Source of the DNA: Absidia repens
Taxonomy: Eukaryota > Mucoromycota > Mucoromycetes > Mucorales > Cunninghamellaceae
Reading direction: 5' to 3'
Assembly: GCA_002105175.1 (NCBI GenBank)
Contig: MCGE01000005.1
Span: 310,001-374,000 of the forward strand
Length of the DNA: 64,000 nucleotides
Of this stretch, positions 23,479 to 36,360 are shown piece after piece (positions within the stretch are counted from its first letter, which is position 1; each line of letters begins with the position of its first letter). The notes under the pieces were generated by a model, which saw only the letters and a list, made by a program, of their open reading frames with translations, had not been told where the DNA came from and did no database searches. Made by a program: the position numbers and the translations under genes.

Positions 23479-25140
23479 GAAAGAGTTGTGAGTACGGGAT
23501 TGATTGATATGAACTAGTATGGGTCTATTTTGTTGCTGCTTACGTGAGACTTTGGAAGTTTTCCTGTAAGCGTTCCTTCAAATAATCCACATCTTCTAAA
23601 ATATCGGCATCCGACCATTTACGAGCAGATAGATTTTCGGTAAAAGGTAACAACTTCACCACCAACATAGCAGCCAAGTTCTGGGCAGGTGCTTTTTGTA
23701 CAAGATTCTACCACGTAAAACAAGGAATAAATGAATAACGATAATAAATGATAATAGAATGTTAGATATGATGTATATTTACCCGAAGAGTGGCAATGGC
23801 AACACGGATCACTTTTTCCTTGACAGCGCCCTTTGCAATATCTACCAAACTGACAATAATATCGTACTTGCTATTTTTCAGAAAAAAAAGGAATCTATTA
23901 GTTCCATAATGCCAATGACCTCAGTAAAATATATCTTCACTTCAGTTTACTCATTGATTTCGGACGCAATTTGGGTTTCAAATGTGAGCAACCATAAACA
24001 GAAGATGATTTGATATTGCATTTGAGGGGTTCCATTTTTATCAAGCAGAGCAACAAGACTATTCAGAAGTAAAAAATAAGTAAATCGAGAAAAGAGACCA
24101 AGCGGCTGTCAGTGCATCATAATTGTCAATGTTTATCAAATCACGGTACTTACTTTGTCACCGCATTCGGTGTGTTCCAAAACGCCAAACGATATTCCTG
24201 GACACGCAACAATGACTCCAATTCCTGGACAGAAATATCCACCACATCTTTGTTTGCACTTGCAAGTTGTTGCGCCAACCATGTATACAATTCATAAAGT
24301 TCAGCCTTTTCAGGGCAAGGGGAGGATCTATTCATAAAAGTAATGAGCGTTTGCTTCCATAATATTGAATAATCATAATAACTTACGAGGCAAGCATTGT
24401 CAACACCTTGGTAGCTTCCAAAGTAGTAAATTCATCATTTAGATGTAGTGTTCTAGAAGAAATGTAAAATATTTCGAGTTTAGCAAAGAGCATAAAGACA
24501 AAAACAAATGTGGTTAAGGATGGACCATCCACTCCAGTACCAACACCTGTTATGATAGAGAGCGCTTTGGCTTTATATATATTACCTAAAGAAAGGACCG
24601 TAGGGATAGTTTTCGTTTTCGTCAGCAATGTTGTGGAATCCACGTGCGTTGTTTTCATTGACTACAGATATGAGAAGAGTAAGTAAGAAAGACAAAGTCA
24701 TCTTGGTTAGAACAGCTTTCTTACCAGTTAGGATATCGTCAGCCAAAACACAGACGTATTGCACAGTGTCAGTACGGGAAAGGCTTTGCAAAAGGTAAAG
24801 GATCAACGAGGCGTAAGTGTCTTCTTGTCCTTGTACAGCAGCTTGGATTTCTTCAGGGGATTTCTTGTCAATAGATTTGATGAGTTCCACTTGGGCATGA
24901 CTAAGAAGGTTGGCGCGTTCATATCCCTAATTAAACATAACATTAGTATTCCAAGAAAAAAATGGGGTTGAGCCTTTTATGTTTCAGAAGCGCTGATGAG
25001 AACCAGTCCTCATGTTACTTTTTTTTTTCTTGGTGTTTTACCTCCCAGAGAATAGGCTTTTGGCGGATTTGTGCCACTTTTTTATCCAAGTATTGATTGG
25101 AAACCAAAGACAAGGGAACTTCTGGTATATCGTCAGACAT
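22861..25140 (-). CDS. VMA13: V-type H+-ATPase subunit H
   Basis: A regulatory stalk subunit of the vacuolar proton pump that activates the assembled V1Vo complex and silences free V1. About ten exons run from the ATG at 25138-25140 (MSDDIPEVPLSLVSNQYLDK) to a stop at 22861-22863. Seen: ADENENYPYGPFFR, LHLNDEFTTLEATKVLTMLA, a segment matching the family's armadillo-like repeats (LVALLDKNGTPQMQYQIIFC, LWLLTFETQIASEINE), the C-terminal domain motif YASEVETGKLEWSPPHKSDV with FWKENTHKLEEHNFQLLR, and VLAVAANDIGHYVKFASRQG. The last exon adds only a few codons (HQAW-EL-stop). The intron at about 23441-23500 contains a run of about 33 A on the plus strand. Confidence 0.93.
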
Positions 25141-26404
25141 GGTTTGTGGTAGATAAAGATATAAAAAAAAAGTAGAAAAGAGAACGGGAAAAGAAAATAA
25201 AGACTTGTTCCATCCACACGAATCCTGATATTTTAAATTCCGCTTCTGGCTTGGCGACGTTTTATCCCAAAATGTTTATATCTGATTATATTAACCTGCG
25301 GAAGTAATATGATCATCAATGCTAATCTATTCGTATAGTGCACTCAAAAGATATTAATCGCAGAACCACTATCAGAAAACTATTTTTACCCAATTCGGGA
25401 TTGGATGATATTATTTTTCACCAATCATTAATTAATAGAAGCATTTGTTAATCATACTCGTATCTGGATCAGTACCTTTTATGTATATATTATATACGTT
25501 GTTGCTAATAATTTCAATCAAACAATTTATTATCTACTATAATAAACAATGTAAATTATAGATGAACTGTTGTTAAAGAGGGAAGATCCGTTAATGGGTT
25601 AAATCCTGTTCTATTAGTCGAAGCATCGTCTTTTGGTTGGATCGAAGCAGAAAGCGACCACCCCGGTCTTTACATATGGATGGGGTTCATTCAGGATTGA
25701 AGATTAGAGCATAATTTTTTTTTTAAATCGTAGGTGAAATTCAAGCGTAGAAGATCGGCAGGCTTACGTAAGGCTCATTAACCACAGCTGTCGGCACTGA
25801 CAGAGGTGACCCCCAGTATTGGAAAAGAAAAGAAAATCAACGATAGCAACAAGAGGAACGTCATTCCAACATCCCAATATCAGTAGCTACATACCCTATT
25901 GAATCGCTGACTGAGGCACAAAAAGGGACGTCGCCAACACCTGGACGGTCTTTTTTCTTTCTTTCTTGGTTTAAGAGTAGCAGATGAGGGAAGTGCTTTT
26001 TCTCAATTATTCACTGGCACTGACGAAGTGAGGACCGTCCGTGGTAGCTAGAGCCGAAAATTATGTTTATCGCTTTACGTACTATCAACACGTATGTCCA
26101 AAGAAAAGAAAAGAAATAAAGGCAAAAGTGACATTGATTATCCATTGTGATTCAACAAAAGATGTCTCTTCAGACTGTCCAGTGCACCTCAACTATCATA
26201 TTTTAGGTGTTAATCATGCTTATTTTATTTATATGTTCTTCATGCTTTCACTGGGATAATTTTTTAGACCCACTCAAGAAATAGGACTGAAAGGCACTCT
26301 ATTTCCTAAATCGCACGTCCACCAGCCTTTTTTTTGCGCTACACGCGGATGTATAGGGTGGACACACCCATGCGACTAAGCAAACTAGACATATGAGAGA
26401 CTAG
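25141..26404. other. Intergenic region with an unexplained block
   Basis: Upstream of VMA13. Positions 25590-26050 are less AT-biased than the surroundings, hold no long frame, and contain two similar GGCACTGAC segments (25793 and 26014). No RNA family was recognised. A motif at 26266-26300 (ACCCACTCAAGAAAT) recurs near 49550. Confidence 0.4.
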
Positions 26405-26820
26405 TGATAACATGACGAAACATATTTTATTCAGATGTAGATGTAAACTATGACCACTAGACTAAACAATCCTAATAATAGCACTCTATCATGACAACTA
26501 TCTGAAGGTAAGACGTAAAACAATCTGGTGGGGGAGTGCAAAGAGTATGAGGGAGGGGTATCTTGTTGGAGAATAAACATAGTGTTAAATACCCTGGTTA
26601 AATAAAAAAATGGAAAACTATACTACGGGGTGCCACATTGTTTGAAAATTGCCTTTATCAAATAGTGGTGATTATTGTCATGAAGAGAGAGCCACCATAT
26701 TGGTGATGTCGTAAAATGTTCCCCCCCGCCAGTTAAACAAAAATATATTTCAAATGCCGACCACGTGAATGTTTATTTTCGCCCGTTTTTATTTTTTCCC
26801 TCTTTCTATTTTCTTTTTGC

Positions 26821-26857
<37 letters not shown>

Positions 26858-27130
26858 TTTTTTTTTTTATCATTCAACTTCATTGAGGTTACGTGATCTT
26901 ATATTAGCATCATGATTAGTTTAGAAGGGTTGTCTGACCAGGGATTACAAGATGCATGGGGAAAGGAAACCCTTTCATTTTGGATCTAGTATCTGAGGAC
27001 ACCATTAGTTGGCTTTAGGAGCCTTCATTAGCTTAGTTTAGAGGTAGTTTGCCATAATATGTATCTACATCTAAATAAAATATGTCTCTTTTACTTGGTT
27101 TAATGAAAATGTTCCATTAGTATCTTTCAT
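26405..27130. repeat. Family A repeat, inverted pair (copy 2)
   Basis: The left part (26415-26450) carries CATATTTTATTCAGATGTAG in plus orientation. The right part is in minus orientation: a CACGTG box at 26763, a T-rich tract at 26830-26868, the core at 26905-27000 and the mirror of the first block (CTACATCTAAATAAAATATG) at 27062-27081. The copy is thus a foldback of about 0.65 kb. It is non-coding. Confidence 0.7.
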
Positions 27131-28599
27131 GTCTTGTGCAATATATCTCTTTTTACCATCATTCCATTAGATTAGTGTGTGGACATTTGTTGTGCTTCAG
27201 TAAAGATATCTATTCATAGTCGTTACCATGTATTGTTTAACTTGTACAGTGAATTGATTCCCATTTTACATTTGTCCATTTATATAATATTGATAATTCT
27301 TCAAATCCTTTTACAAATGTTGTCATGCTACCATCAATAGTCTCTTGGAGAATGTCTTTGATATGTGTTGCTGGAGTGCGTTATGCCTGGGGTGTATTTC
27401 GTCAATGATTTATCTCTTTTACTGTGTTTTCCCGACATTTAGTGTTCCTTTTGACAATTGTATTGAGAAAAATGGAAATTGTTAGTCTATATTTTTATAT
27501 CTTTGACGAAGCATGACTGAAGGGTGAAGGAACTACAATACCAAAACACACACAATAGAAGCTACGCTGGTAAACTAATTGCCTCCAATGAGCTCCAACC
27601 TTAGTATTATTGCTGTTTATTTTTTATGTTTACTTCGGTGTCCTTTTCATGCGTTCACCACAATAGTTTTTTAAATCCGTTTAAAAATCCTTCTCACCTT
27701 GCTAAACTTAGAAAATTAAGACTGTATAGTGTAGTACAATACAGCACAATAGACTGACCGCTGAGGACGGTAGTTGATCACTGTCATCTCATATATACCA
27801 TTTTTCTTATAAGTACACCAGCAATTGTTTTTCCTGCATGCGCATGCTCTATATTGTATCGTAATACCCATTCGATGGGACGAATTAAACGTACTGTACT
27901 ACCGTAGAGACGATCTAAAAGTAAAAAGGCAAGATACAATTTATTCAGGTGTTGATATAAACCATGACAATTAAACTAGACTACTGATCTACAAGGACGT
28001 TCTGTACAGTAATGGATCACAATGATACAGCGAAATTAAATTGCTATATATATACATAATAGACCCAGAATTACAGCAAGATAATTTGTCAAAAAAAAAA
28101 AAAAAAAAAAATAGAGAAGTTTCAAGAACCGTACTGCTGATATTGATGGAAGATGGTTACTATCAGCGGGAGAGATCCACCATGTCGAAGATGTTGTATG
28201 GTGTTGATGTTTATAAAAAAAAACATGAAAGAAAAGAAAACAGGAACGCTCCTCTATTGAATCAGCTAAAAAAATATATTTCACATTGTATATCAAACGA
28301 GGGGAAAGAAGAAAGTGGCATATGATTCACTTACTAATCCCTCCGATTCTTGGTACTCTTAATGACTCATATATTTAACCTTGTGCTTCGGTACTTCTGT
28401 TTAAGCTGGAAAGCATCGATACTGGGACATAAAGATGCATCCATAGCAGTATTACATTAATTTAAGGTGACCGTGATATCTGTACGCTTTGGTGGACAAA
28501 TCAAAGGCGAAAAACAGAAAAATCACCGATACTTCGAAAACAACAGGCGAAGGACATTTAGAAGAAAAGGTAGACATAGTTTATGAACTAGAAAACAAA
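27131..28599. other. Repeat-derived intergenic DNA
   Basis: No gene is seen. Position 27933 begins another diverged copy of the 'tttattcaggtgttgatataaac' block, and 28090-28215 resembles the interior of the element near 50090. The small open frames here lie on repeat sequence. Confidence 0.5.
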
Positions 28600-29300
28600 T
28601 GTTTAATAGGACAAACGACAAAAAAGCTACATAGCCACACTGGTTACTATCAGATGGTTCAAAGGATGGTAAATAAAAGACATATTTTATTGAAGCATAT
28701 CGGTAAAAACTAAAACTAAAGGCGTGGGGGCGAACTTCACTATAAGATGGGTTCAATGTAAGGATCTATTAGAGAAAGCATGAGGAAGACTAAGGTAAAA
28801 TCTGAAGAACTGTCAACACGAATATAAAGGGACGAGTGTATAAAGTATAGCGTACACAGTAATGAGAAAGACTACATGGTTACCTTTTGTTAAAGCATGG
28901 TAACTCTCACACTAATCAAACGAGGTGATGGTAATAAAAAAGGGATCTCATACACAACAAATGAAAGAGACTAATGAGACCTTTTTCATTGAGGCATGTA
29001 AAAAGAGTTATATTTTATTCAATTAAAGATACAAGTATGGACACACTAACATTAACTATGTTACCGAAACCTCCAAAAAGCTAAACTAATGGTGGAATTA
29101 GATCCTGGATCCAAAATGAATGGGTCTCCCCCATGCTTCTTGTCATCCCTGTTCTGAAAACCCTTCTAAACTAATCCTGGCACCAATCTAAGATCACCGT
29201 AACCACATAGAAGTTAAAATGATGAAGAAAAAAAGAAAGAAAGGAAAAAGAAGGAGAGAAAAACAAAAGATAGAAATTCACGTGGGCGGCATTTTAATAT
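28600..29300 (+). repeat. Dispersed repeat family A, copy 3
   Basis: The block order is the same as copy 1: 'ggttcaaaggatggtaaataaaagac', 'atgaggaagactaaggtaaaatctgaagaactgtcaac', the 'ttatattttattcaattaaag' block at 29009, the core at 29099-29195 (ATCCAAAATGAATGGGTCTC) and a CACGTG box at 29280. The ORF at 28489-28713 overlaps it and is not believed to be a gene. Confidence 0.7.
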
Positions 29301-29579
29301 ATATTTTCTAGTCTCTCATTAGGACTTCGGTTAAGAAAAATATTTATGTTTTGATATACAATATATTTGATATGATATAAGCAAAGTAAAAAAAAGCATA
29401 TAATAAAATAAGGGACATAATACGCAGAAGAAAAGGGGATGATTGTTATACATAAACTAACAACTAAAATATAACGAGCGAACAAAGACAAGAATAAAGA
29501 ATACAAATGAATGGAAGTGGATATCAGTAAAATAACGGTTGTGTGCAATACAATCGCAAGAAAACAAAAAGTAGGCAGG

Positions 29580-30143
29580 TTACTTTTTTAAGCTCGAGGC
29601 GGATTTTAAATGCTGTCGCACCAGAGCGTGGGCAATATCATGAGAATTCCCGGTAGGTTCTTGTTCACTATGATTGGGAAGGTACCATCGGGCCGAATTC
29701 AATGCAACGTGTTGATAGTAATGAAGTAGCGGTGCGCCAGGAGCTGATCGCGATCGACGGCGAAGAGCCTCGGTGCTGTGTTTAAAATTGGTCGAGGCCT
29801 GTCTTTTGTGTAACCATTGCTGTTCACGTACAAAGCTTCTGACACGCTCTTTTCTATATATTACACCCATTTTTTGGTCCAACACAATGGCTTTCAGTAA
29901 GACATCCATTGATGACTTTTCATGTTGACTTTCAGAAAATGAGGAAGGGCGGTTGCTTGGTAATGTTGTTGGTACCGACATAGCTCGATAATGATGTCGT
30001 AAGCTACCTGTCATTTCTACAACTGGTTTAGTACTTCGCGTCGTCGGTTCATTACAATCTGATTTTATTGGTGGTAGCTTTTCTGTAGAGGCGGCCGTCA
30101 TGTTTTTGCTCATCATAGCTGAAAGAGGTGGGAGAATGACCAT
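29580..30143 (-). CDS. Hypothetical basic, low-complexity protein (187 aa)
   Basis: An intronless frame. The ATG at 30141-30143 is preferred over the upstream one at 30299 because a TATA box (rc of CTTTATATA, 30225-30233) lies between them. The N-terminal half is rich in serine, threonine and proline (SVPTTLPSNRPSSFSESQHE). The C-terminal half is helical and basic (LLKAIVLDQKMGVIYRKERV, REQQWLHKRQASTNF, LRRRSRSAPGAPLLHYY). I recognise no domain, signal peptide or membrane segment. An RRRSRSAP stretch could be a 14-3-3 or kinase target, which is inference only. Its length in one AT-poor frame and the placed TATA box argue for a real gene. Confidence 0.6.
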   Translation of the reverse strand: MVILPPLSAMMSKNMTAASTEKLPPIKSDCNEPTTRSTKPVVEMTGSLRHHYRAMSVPTTLPSNRPSSFSESQHEKSSMDVLLKAIVLDQKMGVIYRKERVRSFVREQQWLHKRQASTNFKHSTEALRRRSRSAPGAPLLHYYQHVALNSARWYLPNHSEQEPTGNSHDIAHALVRQHLKSASSLKK

Positions 30144-30224
30144 GATTGTGGGACAATAATAAATTATAATATGAGAATAGAAAAAGGAAGGAAAAAGGGA
30201 AATACCAATTTTAGTTTTGTTTGA

Positions 30225-30233
30225 CTTTATATA
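30225..30233 (-). promoter_or_regulatory. TATA box upstream of the 187-aa gene
   Basis: TATATAAAG on the minus strand, about 82 bases before the ATG at 30143. Confidence 0.5.
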
Positions 30234-30299
30234 GAATCTTGGCAAGAAAACGTATATGTGTTCTCCTGAAATTCCATTGGAAGTTTTGATCTCGACCAT

Positions 30300-31839
30300 A
30301 TTTTATTTTACGCCTCCTGACCCCTCTTTTCTTCGACCAGACAAATCAAATAATCATGGAGCCACGTTTTTCATGGCCTGATCTCGAATAGTAAATATAA
30401 TAGAAAATCGTCATTCAGTGCTGTGTCAACCCATACCGTAGATATCAGATGCATGCTATGTCCATTTTTTGGTGCAATCTGGGACTTTGTTCGGAAAAGG
30501 CAAGTCATTCAAAAGATACAAAAACATTCGTGCACTTAATCAGTTAATGTAGAAAAGGAATGGGTGAATATGTTTCAATACCAAGTGGCAGTAATAAACG
30601 CGTTGATTACATTAATAAATAAATGTTGAGGGACAGGTCTGGTCCACTTTTGTTATTTGTTCTATACGCACATTAATTTTGCGTATTAACTTCATTATTA
30701 AAGATCATGTACTATGTATTTTACCTCAAGCCCTATGATAGGCCCGTCTAAATATTATATAGATACATATATCTTGGTTGACCTTGGTTCATCATGAAAT
30801 TGATAGTAAAGACAAAAATCAAAACAAGGTTATGATATCAATAAAATTCAAAACAACTGCATGTAAACTGGTCTAGTCGAAGAGATAAGGAAAACAACAA
30901 AACAAAAAAACAATAGCATTCTATTATCAAGAAGTGGCACATTCCTAACATACATATACTGTAAATAAATAATAATAATAATAATAATAATAACAATAAT
31001 AATAAAGGTCCAAAACAATTTCAGATCATCATAAAATAGTGCTGTATAATGCATAAATATATCTCGTGGGATTTATTTCACCAATACATAAATATTTCAC
31101 AACCAATATAATGACATATGAAGTCGATAATCGTAGTTAACCAATAAAAAATATCTGTAATTGAGCGTCGTCGTTAGGTGAGTAAACTTTCTTTCGTTGC
31201 CACCTACTTCACCCTTTACTGTATTGAGTTTTTTTAGTTTCATTTATGTGTCTATATATCACACTTATAGTCAGCAGTATTTCTGTAGTAATATATATAA
31301 AGATCAGTGTATATTCTTTTCGTGTGCCTATCGAGAGGATGGAGCGGAGATTTAACACCGCGATAATTTTTTTTTCTGTGTATTTCATTGACGTCAAAAG
31401 CATATTCTTCATTCTATATTTTTTTATTTTTATAAAGTTGGATTCACTACCACTGTTTATATACGCACATATATATATATCAACAGATAATAGTCATTGA
31501 TTTATTTGTAAGAGGAAATACTACACTGATCTTCTTATTTTTACTTGTGCTTTTCTTTTGTATAGTGCTAACCTTTGTTTTTGATTTGTTTTGTTTTTAG
31601 GGGAAACACACATTTGCCCTCTTCATTCTCTCTCTTCCATCCATATCAATTTGTTGGCAAACTTTGTCCACTCCCGCGTATCTTTGTTTCCAAACTTTTA
31701 CTTTATTCTCATCTATTCTGTCTACTCCTTTTTATTCTTATACCTTTGGCACCCGTCTTTGAATCTTCCTCTTCTCACCATCTCGTCCTTTTTATTCAAT
31801 CTCTTTTTTATTTGGCTTTTCATGCAAATGACAAAGACC
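30300..31839. other. Intergenic and 5' leader of NST1
   Basis: Promoter and probable leader of NST1. It contains an (AAT)n tract at 30967-31005. A TTTTTAG acceptor at about 31600 suggests a leader intron. No other gene is seen. Confidence 0.5.
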
Positions 31840-34800
31840 ATGGCAACTACTTCTACAACTTCTGAAAACTCGACTACCCAACATAACACAGCTCCTACTA
31901 CGTGCACTAAATCCTCGGACATGGACAAATCATCCAAAAAGAAGGAACCGCAACAGCAGCTCCAGCAACAACAACAATCGACCTCGACCAATCTCATGAC
32001 GCAAGCTCGACCTTCTTCAACCAAGGAAACGAAATCGCCTTTAGATTCAGCCAATAATAATGTCGTGACAACAACAATAAATGCACCTTCTGCGACCCCT
32101 ACTGATACTACTACTACAAAGAAGAAGAAGTCCAAACTACAGTCATTCAAGTCACTCTCAGATGCAACCATCAAGTCGAAATACTCGGTACGCTCTTCAA
32201 CTTCCTCGATCTCTATAAAATCAACTCACCACCACCATCACCATCACCATCACCCTTCTCCACACTGGTTGACGTCTTTCCCCTCCTCTTCTATGGCATC
32301 TGCTGTGACTTCGGGTGGCAAGAAAAAGGTGACTATTGCGGCAGAAAACGACGAATTTTGGTCCGCTACTAGCTCAACAGAAGAACGCCAAAAGATTCGA
32401 GAATTCTGGCTCCAACTTGGCGAAGATGAAAGACGATCTTTGGTCAAAGTTGAAAAGGAAGCTGTTTTACGGAAAATGAAAGACCAACAACGACATGGGT
32501 GTAACTGCTCTGTATGTGGGAAGAAAAGGTAACAATCAACGAATAGATAATCTCTATAACGTATTGTTCATTTTTTTTTTTTTTTTTTCATTAGAACGGC
32601 TATTGAAGATGAATTGGAAGTATTGTATGACGCATATTATGAAGAACTTGAACAGTACGCGAATCATCAACATCAGCAACACAATCAATTTTATGGCCAT
32701 GCTCTACATACCGCTGCCGCTGCGGCAGTATCTGCACAATCACAACTACCACATTCATTATCAACAACACCATTACCAGCTACAAAGTTTCCAGCATTCC
32801 CACGGGCCCTTTTGGATGCAAACGAAAATCATCAGCTTCATAGCGAACATCATCATCATCAACTTGCAGGTAGTGGCCTTGGTAGCGGTGACGAATGTGA
32901 TGATGGATTCAATGACGAAGGGGACTATGAATCGTCTACTGTTATTACTCGGCAAGGTGACTCCGATAAACCTTTGGTGGATGTAGCTCAATATGCGGCA
33001 GCCGCGTCACAATTAGTCAAAAATGGGCATCATGCAAGTGTGGCAGAGCACTTCAACTTCAGCAATAGCCTAACTGTGAAAGGTACATAGACAAAATTTC
33101 TTTTTTTAAATTTTTATACTAACTTCTGTTTTTTCTTCTATTCTCAAGGTGGTATTCTTACTGTTGCTGACGATCTTCTGAAAAATGATGGACGAAAATT
33201 CTTGGATATGATGGAACGCCTGGCCGAACGACGTATCCAAAGAGACGAAGGAATCAGTATCGAAGGGGATGACGGAGACGACGATGAAGAAGACGACGAC
33301 GATGAAGATTACTTTGATGACGACGACGATGAAGATCACAATGACGATAATCCTAGTGTTGGTGTCCATGCTTCTGAAGACGAAAATGAAGACGATGATG
33401 GTGAAGAAGACGACGACGATGAAGAAGAAGAGGTAAGTTGAATTCAATTATAAACAGGACAAAGGAAACAAATCATTTTTTATTCATTTTTTTTATTCGT
33501 TCACAATGTTTTATCTAGCGATATTTCTTCAATGACACTCGCACTGAAGAACAACGGATTGAAGAAGGTCGCCGAATGTTTCAAATATTTGCCGCTAGGA
33601 TGTTTGAACAACGTGTTTTATCTGCATATCGTGAAAAGGTGGCTCGAGAGCGACAACAACGTCTTATCCAAGAACTGGAGGAAGAAGACCGTTTACAAAA
33701 AGAACGTGAACTCAAGAAACAAAAGGACAAGGAAAAGAAGAAGGACAAAAAGCGGTAAGAACTTACTCATATAAATGTCTATTACTAGCACGATTTTTTT
33801 GACCTTTTTTTTTTATTTGAAAAAATATAGACTACTGAAACAGCAAAAAGAAGAAGAGCGTCTCGCAAAAGAAGCACAACTCAAAGCTGAAGAAGAAGCT
33901 CGGCGATTGGAACGTGAACGTAAAGAAGAAGTAGAACGACAAAAAAGGGATGCTGAACGACAGAAAAAAGAAGAAGAACGGCAACGCAAAGAAGACGAAC
34001 GACTGCGCAAAGAGGAAGAAAAACGACGACGACAGCGCGAAGATAAGGAACGGCGACGAAAAGACAAAGAAGAACAACGACAGAAGCTGGAACAACAACG
34101 AAAGGAAGAGCAACGACGAAAAGAAGTAGAACTACAAAAGCAAGAAATGGAACGCCAACAAGATATTGAAAAACGGCAAAAGGAAGAACGTGAACAATTG
34201 GAGCAACAACGATTGGCTTTGGAAAGAACCAGTATTAAGAATGACCAAAGCTCACTTACTGCAACAAAATCGAATGATGAATTTTCTTCAACAACAGACA
34301 CATGTATTCCTGACGAAACGAGACAACGCGTGTTGATGAATGCTTTGCTTGGATCGTCCAGCCCATTGATGAATTCACACAGAGATGGACTTAGCCGGGA
34401 TGAACAACGGCACTCTGGGTCTGCCCTTTCATTCACCCCCCCTCACCTTGATGCTCTTCAACCAAATCGAGCTCTGGGTATGGATTCTGGTAAATCAAAA
34501 TACATGAACTGGTCATGTTTACATTATTAACTTTATTGTTACAGCTTCTATTAGTCCTATGCTCACAATGCCATCGGGCTCCACTTCTATACATGGACAA
34601 AATGTTAGTGCTGTTTCAACATCAAGTATTTTCTCACCTCTTGGAAATTCAATTGACAATCTATCTGGTAATCTGAACAAAAGTGGTCGTGCAAGTATAC
34701 CGTCTATTGGTGCCATTGGTCAACCTGTCAGCAATGAACGACACTCTTTTTCTTCTTCACTGGTGGGATCTCTTGGTCATACCGAAGGACAAATGGATTT

Positions 34801-35908
34801 ATCATCACCCTCATTACTCAAACGAAGATCAAGCCCGGGCATCAATGGTATGCAATTCCAAACGCCTGGCGTGGAAAACTCCTTTTTTTCTAACTTTCTC
34901 TTCGGTGACTCCAATCGTCCGGACCAACACATGCATCAACAACCACATTCACAACAACATATACCACAACAGCTTCAACAACACATGTCACCATCCGATA
35001 CAAGATCTTCTTTAATGAATGATACGCATTTGGCTGATAGAAAGTATGCGGACAGCTCGTACAACTGGACCAATGGTAAGATAATTTGAAGTTCCGGGAA
35101 ATGAAATAGAAATAGGAAGAAAACAATAACACTGACATTCGAATTTTATAATGCTATAGACTGGAATGCTTCAAATGTACTTACAAATGGAATACGCAAC
35201 AACTTGTTTGGTGATGGAATGACCCCGCCAGATTGGCATCACATGATCATCAGCAGGACCAAAACAGCATACTTGAAATTGGATGATATCACACACAACC
35301 AAACGTCGTCGTCGTCTTCACAATTATTTTACACATTAACGCAGCTTCACCGCATGCTCACTGATATGTATTACGATCAGCCCATTGATGTTCGGGAACT
35401 TTATGATATATTGACTGTGGTGGGCAACCAACATGGATTTCAATGCGTTTACAGTCATAGTCACCAGGACTATGTTGTGCGATACTTGTATGATTCTCAT
35501 GGACAACATCATCAACAGCATAACTTTTATCACCATCAGCCGTCATCGACAGCTAACACTATTCTTTCGCATACACCAACTACAACATCACCGTCTGAAA
35601 CAGCAGTATCTCCATCATTGCAAACGCAAGGATTGTCATCGTTTTTAAACACCAGCACGGTTGGAAATGCTATTTCTCACCCAACGTTGTCCAATAGATC
35701 GATTCCGTCTTCTGGTCAGTATTCATCTATGTCCCCACCTCATCTCCCCTTTAGCCCTCTTTCTCCTTCTTTTACTTCTCCATCGCAATCAGTACCACCA
35801 CCGCCAAAACAACCACAGCACCCACAAGAACAACAAAGGCAAGAACAATCTCAATCTCAAAAATATGGTTTTAGCGATACGACCCCAGGCTTCGGTGCTC
35901 TTTCATAG
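31840..35908 (+). CDS. NST1: NST1-like stress-response protein
   Basis: Seven exons give about 1200 residues. Fungal Nst1 is known from salt tolerance and mRNA-processing/decay-body links; its molecular role is unclear. Seen in order: a Ser/Thr-rich, poly-Gln and poly-His N-terminus (nine histidines near 32230-32255), the conserved Nst1 block [20 protein letters not shown] through [20 protein letters not shown] and [32 protein letters not shown], a long Asp/Glu tract (33260-33430), [20 protein letters not shown], a charged coiled coil of about 220 residues (33620-34240), and a low-complexity C-terminus. The start is taken at 31840 (context GACCATGG); in-frame ATGs at 31822, 31828 and 31591 are alternatives. 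Stop TAG is 35906-35908. Regions of simple codon repeats (GAA/GAC, CAN) may vary in length between strains. Confidence 0.88.
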
Positions 35909-36293
35909 CCTTTTTACTCCCTTAGTTTATATGTTATTCACCTTCCCTTTTTATTTTATCCTGATACAATAAAAATCTACTTTTTACCAACATCTTATGT
36001 TTTTATGATTGTCGTGTTGCAGTATAGCGGTGTTGACAGCTTTGTCGTATTGCCAATAAAACTAGTTTTATTTCTACATATCATATGTATGATTGCGCTC
36101 TTTATGTTTGTGTCTTCTTGCTTTTAGTTTTATGTATGATATTGGAATTTTAGAAATAATCCAGGTGATAGTATGGTGCAACTCACTTATAATGGACACA
36201 TCAGGGTTCCAATTTTAAAGCTGAAATTTTTTGTTTGAAAATTGTTAAACCGGTAAAAAATAGAGAATTATTAGGGAACATTTCTGTTGGATC

Positions 36294-36335
<42 letters not shown>

Positions 36336-36360
36336 CTTTTTACTAAAAAAAGATAATCGA
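35909..36360. other. 3' flank of NST1 with lone TIR-like end and poly-T
   Basis: AATAAAAATC near 35970 is a likely poly(A) signal. At 36171 lies TATGGTGCAACTCACTTATA, matching the end of the TA-flanked element at 62731; no partner end was found nearby. Positions 36297-36335 are a T run of about 39. Confidence 0.55.

Noticed and set aside
28489..28713. 74-codon frame, Lys-rich
   Set aside because: Lies across a family A repeat and does not persist in the other copies.
32614..32986. Extra frames overlapping NST1 on both strands
   Set aside because: They are shadows of repeated CAN/GAN codons in the real gene.
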